DNA of 42,514 nt, from NCBI GenBank assembly GCA_029251265.1, contig JAQXDR010000028.1, forward strand, positions 1-42,514, read 5' to 3'. Numbering within the stretch: the stretch's first letter is position 1; every line of letters begins with the position of its first letter. The notes below the pieces were generated by a model. The model had not been told where the DNA came from, did no database searches, and was given only the letters and a program-made list of their open reading frames with translations. The position numbers were made by a program, and so were the translations under genes. Below, piece by piece: positions 9,485-16,315 of this stretch. This stretch comes from Pseudoprimorskyibacter sp. (lineage in GTDB: Bacteria; Pseudomonadota; Alphaproteobacteria; Rhodobacterales; Rhodobacteraceae).

Positions 9485-10243
9485 TCAGGACAGGGTCTTG
9501 TCGACCCATGCAAACAAAGCGTCCATCCGGGAGCCGTGCTTGGCAAGGGGCACAGCTTCGGGCAGGGGCTCGGGGGTTGGGTCGACCCGTTTGCGGGGGG
9601 GAAGATATTTGTTGGTGGGCTTATAGCCCATTTCGGCCAGTAAATCGAAACCTTCGCGTTCGGCCACATTGCGGCTGACGTCGCTGTCTGGGTCACCCAG
9701 ATCGCCAAACGCGCGCGCTCCCGTGGGGCAGGCGCGTACACAGGCTGGGATGCGGTCCTCTTCGGGAATATGTTCATTGTAGATACGGTCCACGCACAAT
9801 GTGCATTTTTTCATCACACCATGATCGTAATCATATTCCCGTGCACCATAGGGACAGGCCCAGGAACAAAGCTTGCAGCCGATGCACGTGTCAGGATTGA
9901 CCAGAACGATGCCGTCTTCTTCGCGTTTGTAGCTGGCGCCTGTGGGACAGACGGTCACGCAGGCGGGCTCTTCGCAATGCAGGCAGGATCGGGGAAAATG
10001 CACTGTCTTGCCATCTGCTAGTCCCGGTGTCGCCGCATCGCCCGGAAATTCGAACGAATGGATCCGATTGAGCCACGCCCCCGAGGGGTCCGCCCCATAG
10101 GGATCATGGTCCGACAACGGCGCGGAATAGCCGCCCGTATTCCATTCCTTGCAAGAGGTCGCACAGGCTTGGCAACCAACACAGATGTCAAGATCAATCA
10201 CCAGCCCCAGCTTTTTGGTGGTGGTTTTGGGAAGCGTTGTCAT
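9485..10243 (-). CDS. soeB: Four-cluster ferredoxin subunit of a molybdoenzyme (SoeB-like)
   Basis: A 252-residue electron-transfer subunit of the DmsB/SoeB type. The first cysteine group is CVGCQACATSC (residues 21-31), followed by SCLHCEEPACVTVCPTG, CIGCKLCSWACPYG and KKCTLC with ACVRACPTG, giving ligands for four [4Fe-4S] clusters. There is no Tat or Sec signal, so it is cytoplasmic. I chose ATG 10243 over an upstream frame start because GGAGA precedes it and it overlaps the stop of the small upstream gene as ATGA. It would pass electrons from the Mo subunit to the membrane anchor. Confidence 0.9.
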   Translation of the reverse strand: MTTLPKTTTKKLGLVIDLDICVGCQACATSCKEWNTGGYSAPLSDHDPYGADPSGAWLNRIHSFEFPGDAATPGLADGKTVHFPRSCLHCEEPACVTVCPTGASYKREEDGIVLVNPDTCIGCKLCSWACPYGAREYDYDHGVMKKCTLCVDRIYNEHIPEEDRIPACVRACPTGARAFGDLGDPDSDVSRNVAEREGFDLLAEMGYKPTNKYLPPRKRVDPTPEPLPEAVPLAKHGSRMDALFAWVDKTLS

Positions 10244-10503
10244 GACAGGGTCTCCAGGCTGTTCGGCACATGCGGTCTGCTGTGCCAATGGCTATTGGAT
10301 TTAAGATCGGCCGCTCGCATCCATGCAAGCGAACCGGTAAAATATTCACGATCCCATGCAACAATTGCATCCTGTGGCCATTCGCAAAGAGCCTGATGCA
10401 AGGACAGATGGGTCAATTTCATGAACAAAACTCTGACCGAAATGACCATCAACACAAAGTCGAACAGGGACATGCGTCCCATAGTCATGCGCAACAGGCT
10501 CAT
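10240..10503 (-). CDS. Small uncharacterised protein between molybdoenzyme subunits A and B
   Basis: An 87-residue reading frame that fits exactly between the A and B subunit genes. Its ATG overlaps the A stop (ATGA, 10500-10503) and its stop overlaps the B start (ATGA, 10240-10243). A strong AAGGAG lies eight bases before the ATG, inside the last codons of the A gene. The N-terminal third is hydrophobic and Met-rich (SLFDFVLMVISVRVLFM); the rest is Trp-rich and polar, with WPQDAIVAWDREYFTGSLAW. An internal Met at residue 28 could give a 60-residue form. I do not recognise the family. Its position suggests an assembly factor or accessory subunit of the molybdoenzyme, but that is inference. 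Confidence 0.65.
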   Translation of the reverse strand: MSLLRMTMGRMSLFDFVLMVISVRVLFMKLTHLSLHQALCEWPQDAIVAWDREYFTGSLAWMRAADLKSNSHWHSRPHVPNSLETLS

Positions 10504-13352
10504 TCAGCAGGCTCCTTGAACGCGGCGCCATAGGCCAGCTTTTCTGGTGACGGTTCCTGCGATGCGTTACCCAAGGGTTCGAAAAACGGCTCTACAGTGT
10601 CCCCGACGGCGGCCTTGGTGATACCAACCCGCAGGTCAAACCACGCTGCTTGTCCGGTAATCGGATCAGAGTTCGAATATCGGTACCCTCCGCCGCCCGC
10701 AGGCAGCAGCTCGGAAATCAGATGGTTGAGCAGAAAGCCCTTGTTGCTTTCGGGGGCATCATCGGACAAGCCCCAAGCCCCGCGCCGTTTGCCAATAGCA
10801 TTCCAAGTCCAGACGGTGTGTGGGTTTACGCCCTCCATCACCTGAATTTGACATTTTACACGGCCCTGATGAGAGGTCAGCCAAACCCAGTCGTCATCCT
10901 TTGCCCCGATGCCTTCGGCAACAGACGTGTGGACATACAGCCTGTTTGCGGCCGTAATCTGTCGTAGCCATGCATTCTGGCTGCCCCAGGAATGGTACAT
11001 GTGCATCGGACGCTGCGTAATGGCATTCAACGGATAGGCTTCCAGATCGACCATTTCGCCTTCAAAAGGCGGGTACCAGAAGGGCAATGGATCAAAGTAG
11101 CGCTTGATCCGGTCGCGTGCCCGATCTGGCGGTTGTATGTCGCCAAACCCCTGGGCTGCCAATCGGAACTTTTGCACAGGTTCGCAATACAGCTGAAAAA
11201 TAGTGGGTTCGGCTGAGGCGCGGATCCCCTTGGAAATTGCCCAGTCGATGTAGCCTCGGTTTGCATGCTTGAAATAGGCGTGCTCTGGCGCGAGGTGCTG
11301 GCCGAAAAAGGCACCATTTTCGATATAGCGGTCCAGTTGCGCGGGGTTTACCGCGCCAACACCACTGTCTGTGCCATCCTTGCCGCGCCATCCCGCCAGC
11401 GGGCCCACTCCGGGTTTGCGTTCGTGGTTGACCATGTAATCGGGATATCCACCGGGATAGGCCGGACTGCCGTCTTCTTTGACAAAACCCGGTAGGCCGA
11501 GGCGTGCGCCCAGATCGATCAGGACTGTCTGAAAACCACGCACATCGCGGTCGGGTTCAACAACCGGATGGCGGATGCTGTCTGCGACAAGTTCTGGCTC
11601 TGAAATCGGGCGATCAAGGAGCGAAATACAGTCCCACCGTTCCAGATAAGTGGTGTCTGGCAGGATCAGATCAGCAAAGGGAACAGTTTCAGAATAATAA
11701 GCGTCAGAATAGATGATCTTTGGGATCACGTAATTGCCATCATCGTCCTTGGCTGTCAGGGCGTCCAATGTACCCGGAACGTTCATTGAACTGTTCCACG
11801 CCATATTGGCCATGTACATAAATAACACGTCGATCTTGTAGGGGTCTTGCTTTGCTGCGTTGTTCAGGACCATGTGCATCATGCCATGTGCCGACATTGG
11901 CGCATCCCAGCTAAAGCCTTTGTCGATCCGGCTTGGGTCCCCATTTTCATCCAAAAGCAGATGCTCGGGTCCATGTGGAAAGCCCAGTTGCGGGCCAGCT
12001 AAAGGTGTTTCTGGCGCGACATCGGCCAGTCGCCCATGCGGCAACAGATTTGGCGGTGTTTGCTTGGGGTAGGGCGGTTTGTATCGAAAGCCCCCCGGGC
12101 AATCAATGGAACCCAAAAGGATCTGAAGCAGGTGGATCATCCGACAGGTTTGAAAGCCGTTGGAATGTGCGCTGATCCCCCGCATGGCATGCATGCTGAC
12201 GGGGCGACCGATCATCTTGTCTTGTTTGCGGCCAGCCCAGTCAACCCAAGGCTGTTCAATCACAATTTCTTCTTGAAACGCGACATGTGCAAGTTCAGCT
12301 GCGATCCGGCGCATGTCCTCGGCCGATAGCCCTGTTTCTTGGGCGACAGTTTCAGGACTGTATTCGTCCGACATATACCGCTCGGCCATGAGTTCGAAGA
12401 CGGGTCGGGCGCTGCGTCCGTCGGGTAGTGTGCGGGCGCCGGTAAAGGCGGCTTGGGCATCGGGGTTTTTACGGCTTTGAAAGCTTTGACTGGACTGACA
12501 CCAGACCAGTTGATCGCCATCTTCGCCGCGTGCGAACAATCCGTCGTCGCCCGTGCCAGGCGCGTCGATAACCAGCCAGCCCGAGTTTGTGTAGCGTTGC
12601 AGGTAGTCCAGATCTATCTGCTGTGTACGAAAGAGTTCATGGATCAGCGCACCAACAAACAAACCGTCCGTACCGGGGCGGATCCCAATCCATTCATCTG
12701 CCACAGCATTGTAGCCCGTGCGCACCGGATTGACTGACACCACTTTGGCACCGCGTTTCTTAAGTTTGCCAATACCGATTTTAATAGGATTAGACGCGTG
12801 GTCCTCGGCAACGCCAAACAACATAAAGTATTTGGTTTTGTCCCAGTCAGGATCGCCAAATTCCCAAAACGCGCCGCCGAATGTGTACAAACCACCAGCC
12901 GCCATGTTTACGGAACAAAAGCCGCCGTGTGCTGCAAAGTTCGGGGTTCCATATTTAATGGCCCAAAACCCGGTCAAGGATTGGCTTTGATCACGACCCG
13001 TAAAAAACGCCAATCGTTTCGGATCGCGTTTGCGGACCTCACCCATCCAATCGGTGGCCATCTCGAGGGCTTCATCCCACGAGATCTCTTCGAATTGACC
13101 CGATCCTCGGGGACCGACACGTTTCATTGGAGCCTTGAGCCGCGCCGGAGAATAATGCTGCATGATCCCCGAGGCCCCCTTGCCGCAGATCACACCTTTG
13201 TTGACAGGATGGTCGCGGTTGCCCTCGATATAACGAACTTTGTTGTCCTTAAGATGCACATCGATGCCACAGCGGCAGGCACACATATAGCATGTGGTCT
13301 TGCGGATCTCGTCCGAGACCGGGGCAGATGTATCAATCTGAGGGCCTGTCAT
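10500..13352 (-). CDS. soeA: Cytoplasmic molybdopterin oxidoreductase, catalytic subunit (SoeA-like)
   Basis: A 950-residue Mo-bisMGD oxidoreductase of the complex iron-sulfur molybdoenzyme family. The N-terminal [4Fe-4S] ligands are Cys21, Cys24, Cys28 and Cys56 (TTCYMCACRCG ... GVICGKG). Cys146 in GGFCSVN is the likely Mo ligand, as in the PsrA/PhsA/SoeA branch rather than the Ser of DMSO reductase. There is no twin-arginine signal peptide, which fits the cytoplasmic sulfite:quinone oxidoreductase SoeA and argues against periplasmic polysulfide or thiosulfate reductases. The ATG at 13352 has AGGAGA upstream; an open frame continues 77 codons further 5' but has no family similarity. Downstream genes overlap it. 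The sulfite substrate is inferred from family resemblance and not proven. Confidence 0.85.
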   Translation of the reverse strand: MTGPQIDTSAPVSDEIRKTTCYMCACRCGIDVHLKDNKVRYIEGNRDHPVNKGVICGKGASGIMQHYSPARLKAPMKRVGPRGSGQFEEISWDEALEMATDWMGEVRKRDPKRLAFFTGRDQSQSLTGFWAIKYGTPNFAAHGGFCSVNMAAGGLYTFGGAFWEFGDPDWDKTKYFMLFGVAEDHASNPIKIGIGKLKKRGAKVVSVNPVRTGYNAVADEWIGIRPGTDGLFVGALIHELFRTQQIDLDYLQRYTNSGWLVIDAPGTGDDGLFARGEDGDQLVWCQSSQSFQSRKNPDAQAAFTGARTLPDGRSARPVFELMAERYMSDEYSPETVAQETGLSAEDMRRIAAELAHVAFQEEIVIEQPWVDWAGRKQDKMIGRPVSMHAMRGISAHSNGFQTCRMIHLLQILLGSIDCPGGFRYKPPYPKQTPPNLLPHGRLADVAPETPLAGPQLGFPHGPEHLLLDENGDPSRIDKGFSWDAPMSAHGMMHMVLNNAAKQDPYKIDVLFMYMANMAWNSSMNVPGTLDALTAKDDDGNYVIPKIIYSDAYYSETVPFADLILPDTTYLERWDCISLLDRPISEPELVADSIRHPVVEPDRDVRGFQTVLIDLGARLGLPGFVKEDGSPAYPGGYPDYMVNHERKPGVGPLAGWRGKDGTDSGVGAVNPAQLDRYIENGAFFGQHLAPEHAYFKHANRGYIDWAISKGIRASAEPTIFQLYCEPVQKFRLAAQGFGDIQPPDRARDRIKRYFDPLPFWYPPFEGEMVDLEAYPLNAITQRPMHMYHSWGSQNAWLRQITAANRLYVHTSVAEGIGAKDDDWVWLTSHQGRVKCQIQVMEGVNPHTVWTWNAIGKRRGAWGLSDDAPESNKGFLLNHLISELLPAGGGGYRYSNSDPITGQAAWFDLRVGITKAAVGDTVEPFFEPLGNASQEPSPEKLAYGAAFKEPAE

Positions 13353-13645
13353 ATGGCGTCTCCTGCTGGCGGGTACACCACACCGCAGCGGAACTGCTAT
13401 CGCAGAACTCCGGCATATACCGTGGTTTCCCCGTGGATGGGTCGCGCGCTGATCATTTTGCAACGCAGTTTGCGCGACTGTGGCATCGCAGGGCCGCAGG
13501 ATCAATTCCGTTACGGTGCGTTTCAGTGCTAAAATTGATGAAGTTGTCCAAAAGATATCAAAATCTGCACTGCCGAGTCCCATTAATTGCGCAAAATTTG
13601 AGAAAGTCCCAATTATTGAGACTTGGAGTCGCGTTTATTGCAGAA

Positions 13646-14338
13646 TCAACCAAGACTGGCGCCATAACTTGACGCCAACTTGAAATCCGAGATGGTATCA
13701 AAGTGTCTATCCTCGCGCTCGCCAACAAGAGTTATCCGGTCGATACTTATGTTTAACGCGGATTGTGGCAGATGTTTTTGCGCGGCTGTGCGAAGATTTG
13801 TAGCCGTGATGCCGTCCACTGGTCGGGTAAGCGTCATGTGAAACTGGAATTCTTGAAAAACATGCGGGTATCCCCAATCTGTGAGGTATTCACGTTGACG
13901 TTTTGACAAGCGGTGTGGGTTCCGTCGGGCAATGTCTTTAGACAACAAGGGACCACGAAACCGATCAAATGTTTTGACACACGCATCGGCCAAGGCATTC
14001 AACGGGGTGGACTTTGTTGTTGGACGCAAGGCAAGGATACGACCTAATGGGGCCAATTGCAGAGATATCTCAAAAGCGCAGTGACGGGATGCAAGGACAG
14101 ATGCCGCATCCAGTAAATCAGCAGCAGACGCACTCTCGACCAGATTGAAGGGCGCCTTTAAAGTGGCGTGGAAACCGTATTTTTGGGCCGCTTGCGTAGC
14201 CAGCGCCAAACTTGGTATGTCGTATTGCTCGACATGCGTTCCGCTCCGAAGATCCCAACCAAGCCAGTGAGCTCCAAAATCCGCAAGATCGCCCGGTGGC
14301 GGTGTGTAAAAAATTGCATAGCGTTGATATGTGGGCAT
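13646..14338 (-). CDS. DUF1045 protein, 2H-phosphoesterase-like
   Basis: A 230-residue protein of the DUF1045 family, often found in phosphonate (phn) operons. Two H-x-T signatures, FHATLKAPF (about residue 56) and FHMTLTRPV (about residue 165), mark the 2H phosphoesterase fold, which acts on cyclic phosphodiesters or related ribose phosphates. The start is ATG 14338 (an upstream TTG at 14344 is less likely); the ribosome binding site is weak. No phn genes lie nearby, so its usual partner pathway is not encoded in this window. Confidence 0.85.
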   Translation of the reverse strand: MPTYQRYAIFYTPPPGDLADFGAHWLGWDLRSGTHVEQYDIPSLALATQAAQKYGFHATLKAPFNLVESASAADLLDAASVLASRHCAFEISLQLAPLGRILALRPTTKSTPLNALADACVKTFDRFRGPLLSKDIARRNPHRLSKRQREYLTDWGYPHVFQEFQFHMTLTRPVDGITATNLRTAAQKHLPQSALNISIDRITLVGEREDRHFDTISDFKLASSYGASLG

Positions 14339-14432
14339 TTCCAAGCTCTGAAGGCTATAATCTTGAGACAGCTAACGTGGGATCAATGCCTTTCGCAAGA
14401 CGAAAACCGCGCCGGAAACCGCGCCAACCGAT

Positions 14433-14459
14433 GATCCCGGGATTTTGTGCCCCGGGATC
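14433..14459. terminator. Perfect 9-bp hairpin after the yiaA-like gene
   Basis: GATCCCGGG, a 9-base loop and CCCGGGATC form a strong stem 11 bases after the stop of the yiaA-like gene. No T-run follows on either strand, so it may act as a processing or transcript-end structure rather than a classical Rho-independent terminator. Confidence 0.45.
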
Positions 14460-14470
14460 CATCTGGGTAT

Positions 14471-14749
14471 TTAAACAACATCTTCTTTAATGTAGTCGCC
14501 TAAAATACGCTCGTTTTTGGCCTCTTCCAACTTTGATAAACGATCATCAGCAAGACGATTATCGAAGCGATATTTTACGAAATTCCCAAGGCTGATCGTT
14601 AACAGAAGAACCGTTACTCCCCAGAACCCTTTGGTCGCAAGGGGCACTTCGGTACTAAGGTAGAGTGAAAGAGCTAAAAGCCCGTAGGAGACAACGACGC
14701 CGCACATATTTACTGCTATGATGAATTGAGTGTCGGAACGTGTTTGCAT
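14471..14749 (-). CDS. YiaA/YiaB two-helix inner-membrane protein
   Basis: A 92-residue protein with two hydrophobic segments (about residues 9-31 and 42-59) joined by a short polar loop and ending in a charged tail, matching the YiaA/YiaB two-helix domain. The function of the family is poorly known; it is an inner-membrane protein. It lies 41 bases after pspA on the same strand, so it is probably cotranscribed and shares the TetR-type control described upstream. Confidence 0.8.
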   Translation of the reverse strand: MQTRSDTQFIIAVNMCGVVVSYGLLALSLYLSTEVPLATKGFWGVTVLLLTISLGNFVKYRFDNRLADDRLSKLEEAKNERILGDYIKEDVV

Positions 14750-14790
14750 GATCTTGCTCTCTTTTTTTAGTGGTATTGGAAAAGTTTGGA

Positions 14791-15468
14791 TTAGTCAGTG
14801 CTACGTAGGCGAGCCATGACGTCTTTGGTGGTGGTGCATGTTGCGGGTCCATAGCCGGCTTTGGCCAATCGGTCCGTTAGCGAATTTGGATCGGTTTCTT
14901 GGTTTATTTCTTCAAGGATCTGTGCTTGCTCAAAAGGATCCGCCTGTGACATCACCCGGTCGATCAAAGCCTGAGCTTCTTGTGCCGCCGTTTGACTGGC
15001 TGCGCTGCCGCCCATTTTGACCTGAAGTTTGTTAACCTCGTGGATTGACCTTGCCGAAAGTGCGCCCTGCCGCAGATCGATGATGCGGCGTTGGCTGGAT
15101 TGAACGTTTGCTTTCAACCGTTGTATCTGTTTTTCCAGCTGAGCAACCGTCGCTTGGCGCTGCTTTATTTCGTTTTCCATCGTGGCAATGGCCGCCGCAG
15201 CTTCTAAGGCCAGTGGTTCATGACCATCTGTCAAGGCGGCCTTGGCCCGATTTTCGGTATCTGCCATTGTGGATTCCAGACGGGACAGCTGTTGGTCCTC
15301 GCTGCGTTTGCGTTGGATCAACAGTGCCAAGTGACGTTTGGCCTGATTCAGCTGAATCTCGGATTGACGAATTTTTTCATCGATGAGCTCTGGCGCGAAC
15401 CGGTCAATGATCTGCGCATCAGCGCGAGCAGCAGAGGCCTGAAATAAAGTGGTAAAGGTCTTAAACAT
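14791..15468 (-). CDS. pspA: PspA/IM30 family phage-shock protein
   Basis: A 225-residue, mostly coiled-coil peripheral membrane protein of the PspA/IM30 family, which coats and stabilises a damaged inner membrane. The start MFKTFTTLFQ gives the amphipathic N-terminal helix, and long heptad-like stretches (residues about 25-145) are rich in Gln, Arg and Leu. GGGAGA lies upstream of the ATG. The gene is preceded by three TGAAC-n3-GTTCA palindromes and a tetR gene; no pspF, pspB or pspC is nearby. This points to repressor-type control in place of the sigma-54 system of enterobacteria. Confidence 0.88.
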   Translation of the reverse strand: MFKTFTTLFQASAARADAQIIDRFAPELIDEKIRQSEIQLNQAKRHLALLIQRKRSEDQQLSRLESTMADTENRAKAALTDGHEPLALEAAAAIATMENEIKQRQATVAQLEKQIQRLKANVQSSQRRIIDLRQGALSARSIHEVNKLQVKMGGSAASQTAAQEAQALIDRVMSQADPFEQAQILEEINQETDPNSLTDRLAKAGYGPATCTTTKDVMARLRSTD

Positions 15469-15480
15469 GTTAATCTCCCT

Positions 15481-15493
15481 TGAACGTTGTTCA
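15481..15493. promoter_or_regulatory. Putative TetR operator, copy 1
   Basis: TGAACGTTGTTCA is an inverted repeat TGAAC-n3-GTTCA, 12 bases before the pspA start codon and just upstream of its ribosome binding site. Binding here would block pspA transcription or elongation. Confidence 0.7.
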
Positions 15494-15514
15494 TGAGATT
15501 AACATGGATAATAT

Positions 15515-15529
15515 TTGAACGCCGTTCAA
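15515..15529. promoter_or_regulatory. Putative TetR operator, copy 2
   Basis: TTGAACGCCGTTCAA, a perfect 15-bp palindrome with a 3-base centre and the best of the three sites. It abuts a TATTAT (minus strand) that could be the pspA -10 box. The site centres at copies 1 and 2 are 35 bp apart. Confidence 0.75.
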
Positions 15530-15537
15530 CAGAAAAA

Positions 15538-15550
15538 TGAACAGCGTTCA
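15538..15550. promoter_or_regulatory. Putative TetR operator, copy 3
   Basis: TGAACAGCGTTCA, the same TGAAC-n3-GTTCA inverted repeat, centred 22 bp from copy 2. It lies nine bases beyond the end of the tetR coding sequence. Confidence 0.7.
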
Positions 15551-15558
15551 AAGTGACG

Positions 15559-16140
15559 TTACGTAGCAATTCTGGTTAAAAGGAAACGTATCATGTCATG
15601 CATATTTTCACGTCCGACCGAAGATAGACGGTCCTCTACGCCAAGCAGAACAATTCCGTGGACGGCTGAAAACAAAGATTTGGTTTGCAGACGAACCGTA
15701 ATTGGATCGGCTTCACCAAAAATTGCAGCAACAGGCTGATCAATCATCGCCATCAACCCGTCTAACGCTTTCACATACCAATCAGGTACATCTGACCCAA
15801 TGCTTGCTTCGGCTTCAAACAATGTGCGCCACAACATCGGATTTTCATTTGCGAAATCCATATAGGCCATGGACATGGATATCATCTGATCTAATGGCGA
15901 TTGTTCAGGTTTGAGTGACGAATGAACTTTTGCACCCAACTGGCGAAATGTATCTGCGTTGACCTCCAGCACAAGATCCCCAAGATCCTCGAAGACTGTA
16001 TAAATCGCACCAACTGAACAGCCTGCAGCCTGTGAGAGGGCGCGGGCCTTAATCGCCTTGGCACCACCAACTGTGATTTCACGACGCGCCAGCTCTATTA
16101 GTTTCCTACGCAACTCTGCGCGTCTTTCGGTGGTGCTCAT
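15559..16140 (-). CDS. TetR family transcriptional regulator
   Basis: A 193-residue regulator with an N-terminal TetR helix-turn-helix (ARALSQAAGCSVGAIYTVF, about residues 32-50) and a helical C-terminal ligand and dimer domain of the WHG-containing type. It is encoded directly upstream of pspA on the same strand. The 90-base gap holds three palindromes that are its likely operators, so it probably represses pspA and the yiaA-like gene. Its own start region shows only a GTTCAA half-site (16159-16164), so autoregulation is unclear. The inducer is unknown. Confidence 0.88.
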   Translation of the reverse strand: MSTTERRAELRRKLIELARREITVGGAKAIKARALSQAAGCSVGAIYTVFEDLGDLVLEVNADTFRQLGAKVHSSLKPEQSPLDQMISMSMAYMDFANENPMLWRTLFEAEASIGSDVPDWYVKALDGLMAMIDQPVAAIFGEADPITVRLQTKSLFSAVHGIVLLGVEDRLSSVGRENMHDMIRFLLTRIAT

Positions 16141-16253
16141 TTTAACGCCCGTATTTTGTGTTCAACTTTGCTAACGCACGGTTATGGCAACTGGCAAGGT
16201 TTTGGACAGCGTGAGGTGACGCAGGCGGTTTGATATATTAGCTTATTGCAATT

Positions 16254-16274
16254 TTGGTAAAATAATATTACCAA
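16254..16274. promoter_or_regulatory. 21-bp palindrome upstream of dld, likely operator
   Basis: TTGGTAA, a 7-base AT spacer and TTACCAA form a perfect inverted repeat 41 bases ahead of the D-lactate dehydrogenase start. The TGGT...ACCA pattern resembles sites of GntR/FadR-type regulators such as LldR or PdhR, though with a wider spacer. No GntR gene is adjacent. Confidence 0.55.
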
Positions 16275-16315
16275 TTTCACCATAAGTATCATTCTACCCG
16301 GTCAAGGAACCTTAG

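Noticed and set aside
9475-9777. 101-codon N-terminal extension of the DmsC-like frame
   Set aside because: It lies on the soeB coding sequence in another frame; the family start MHPAYTV at 9474 with its own ribosome binding site is far better.
13353-13583. 77-codon N-terminal extension of the SoeA-like protein
   Set aside because: No signal peptide or domain similarity, and AGGAGA precedes the ATG at 13352.
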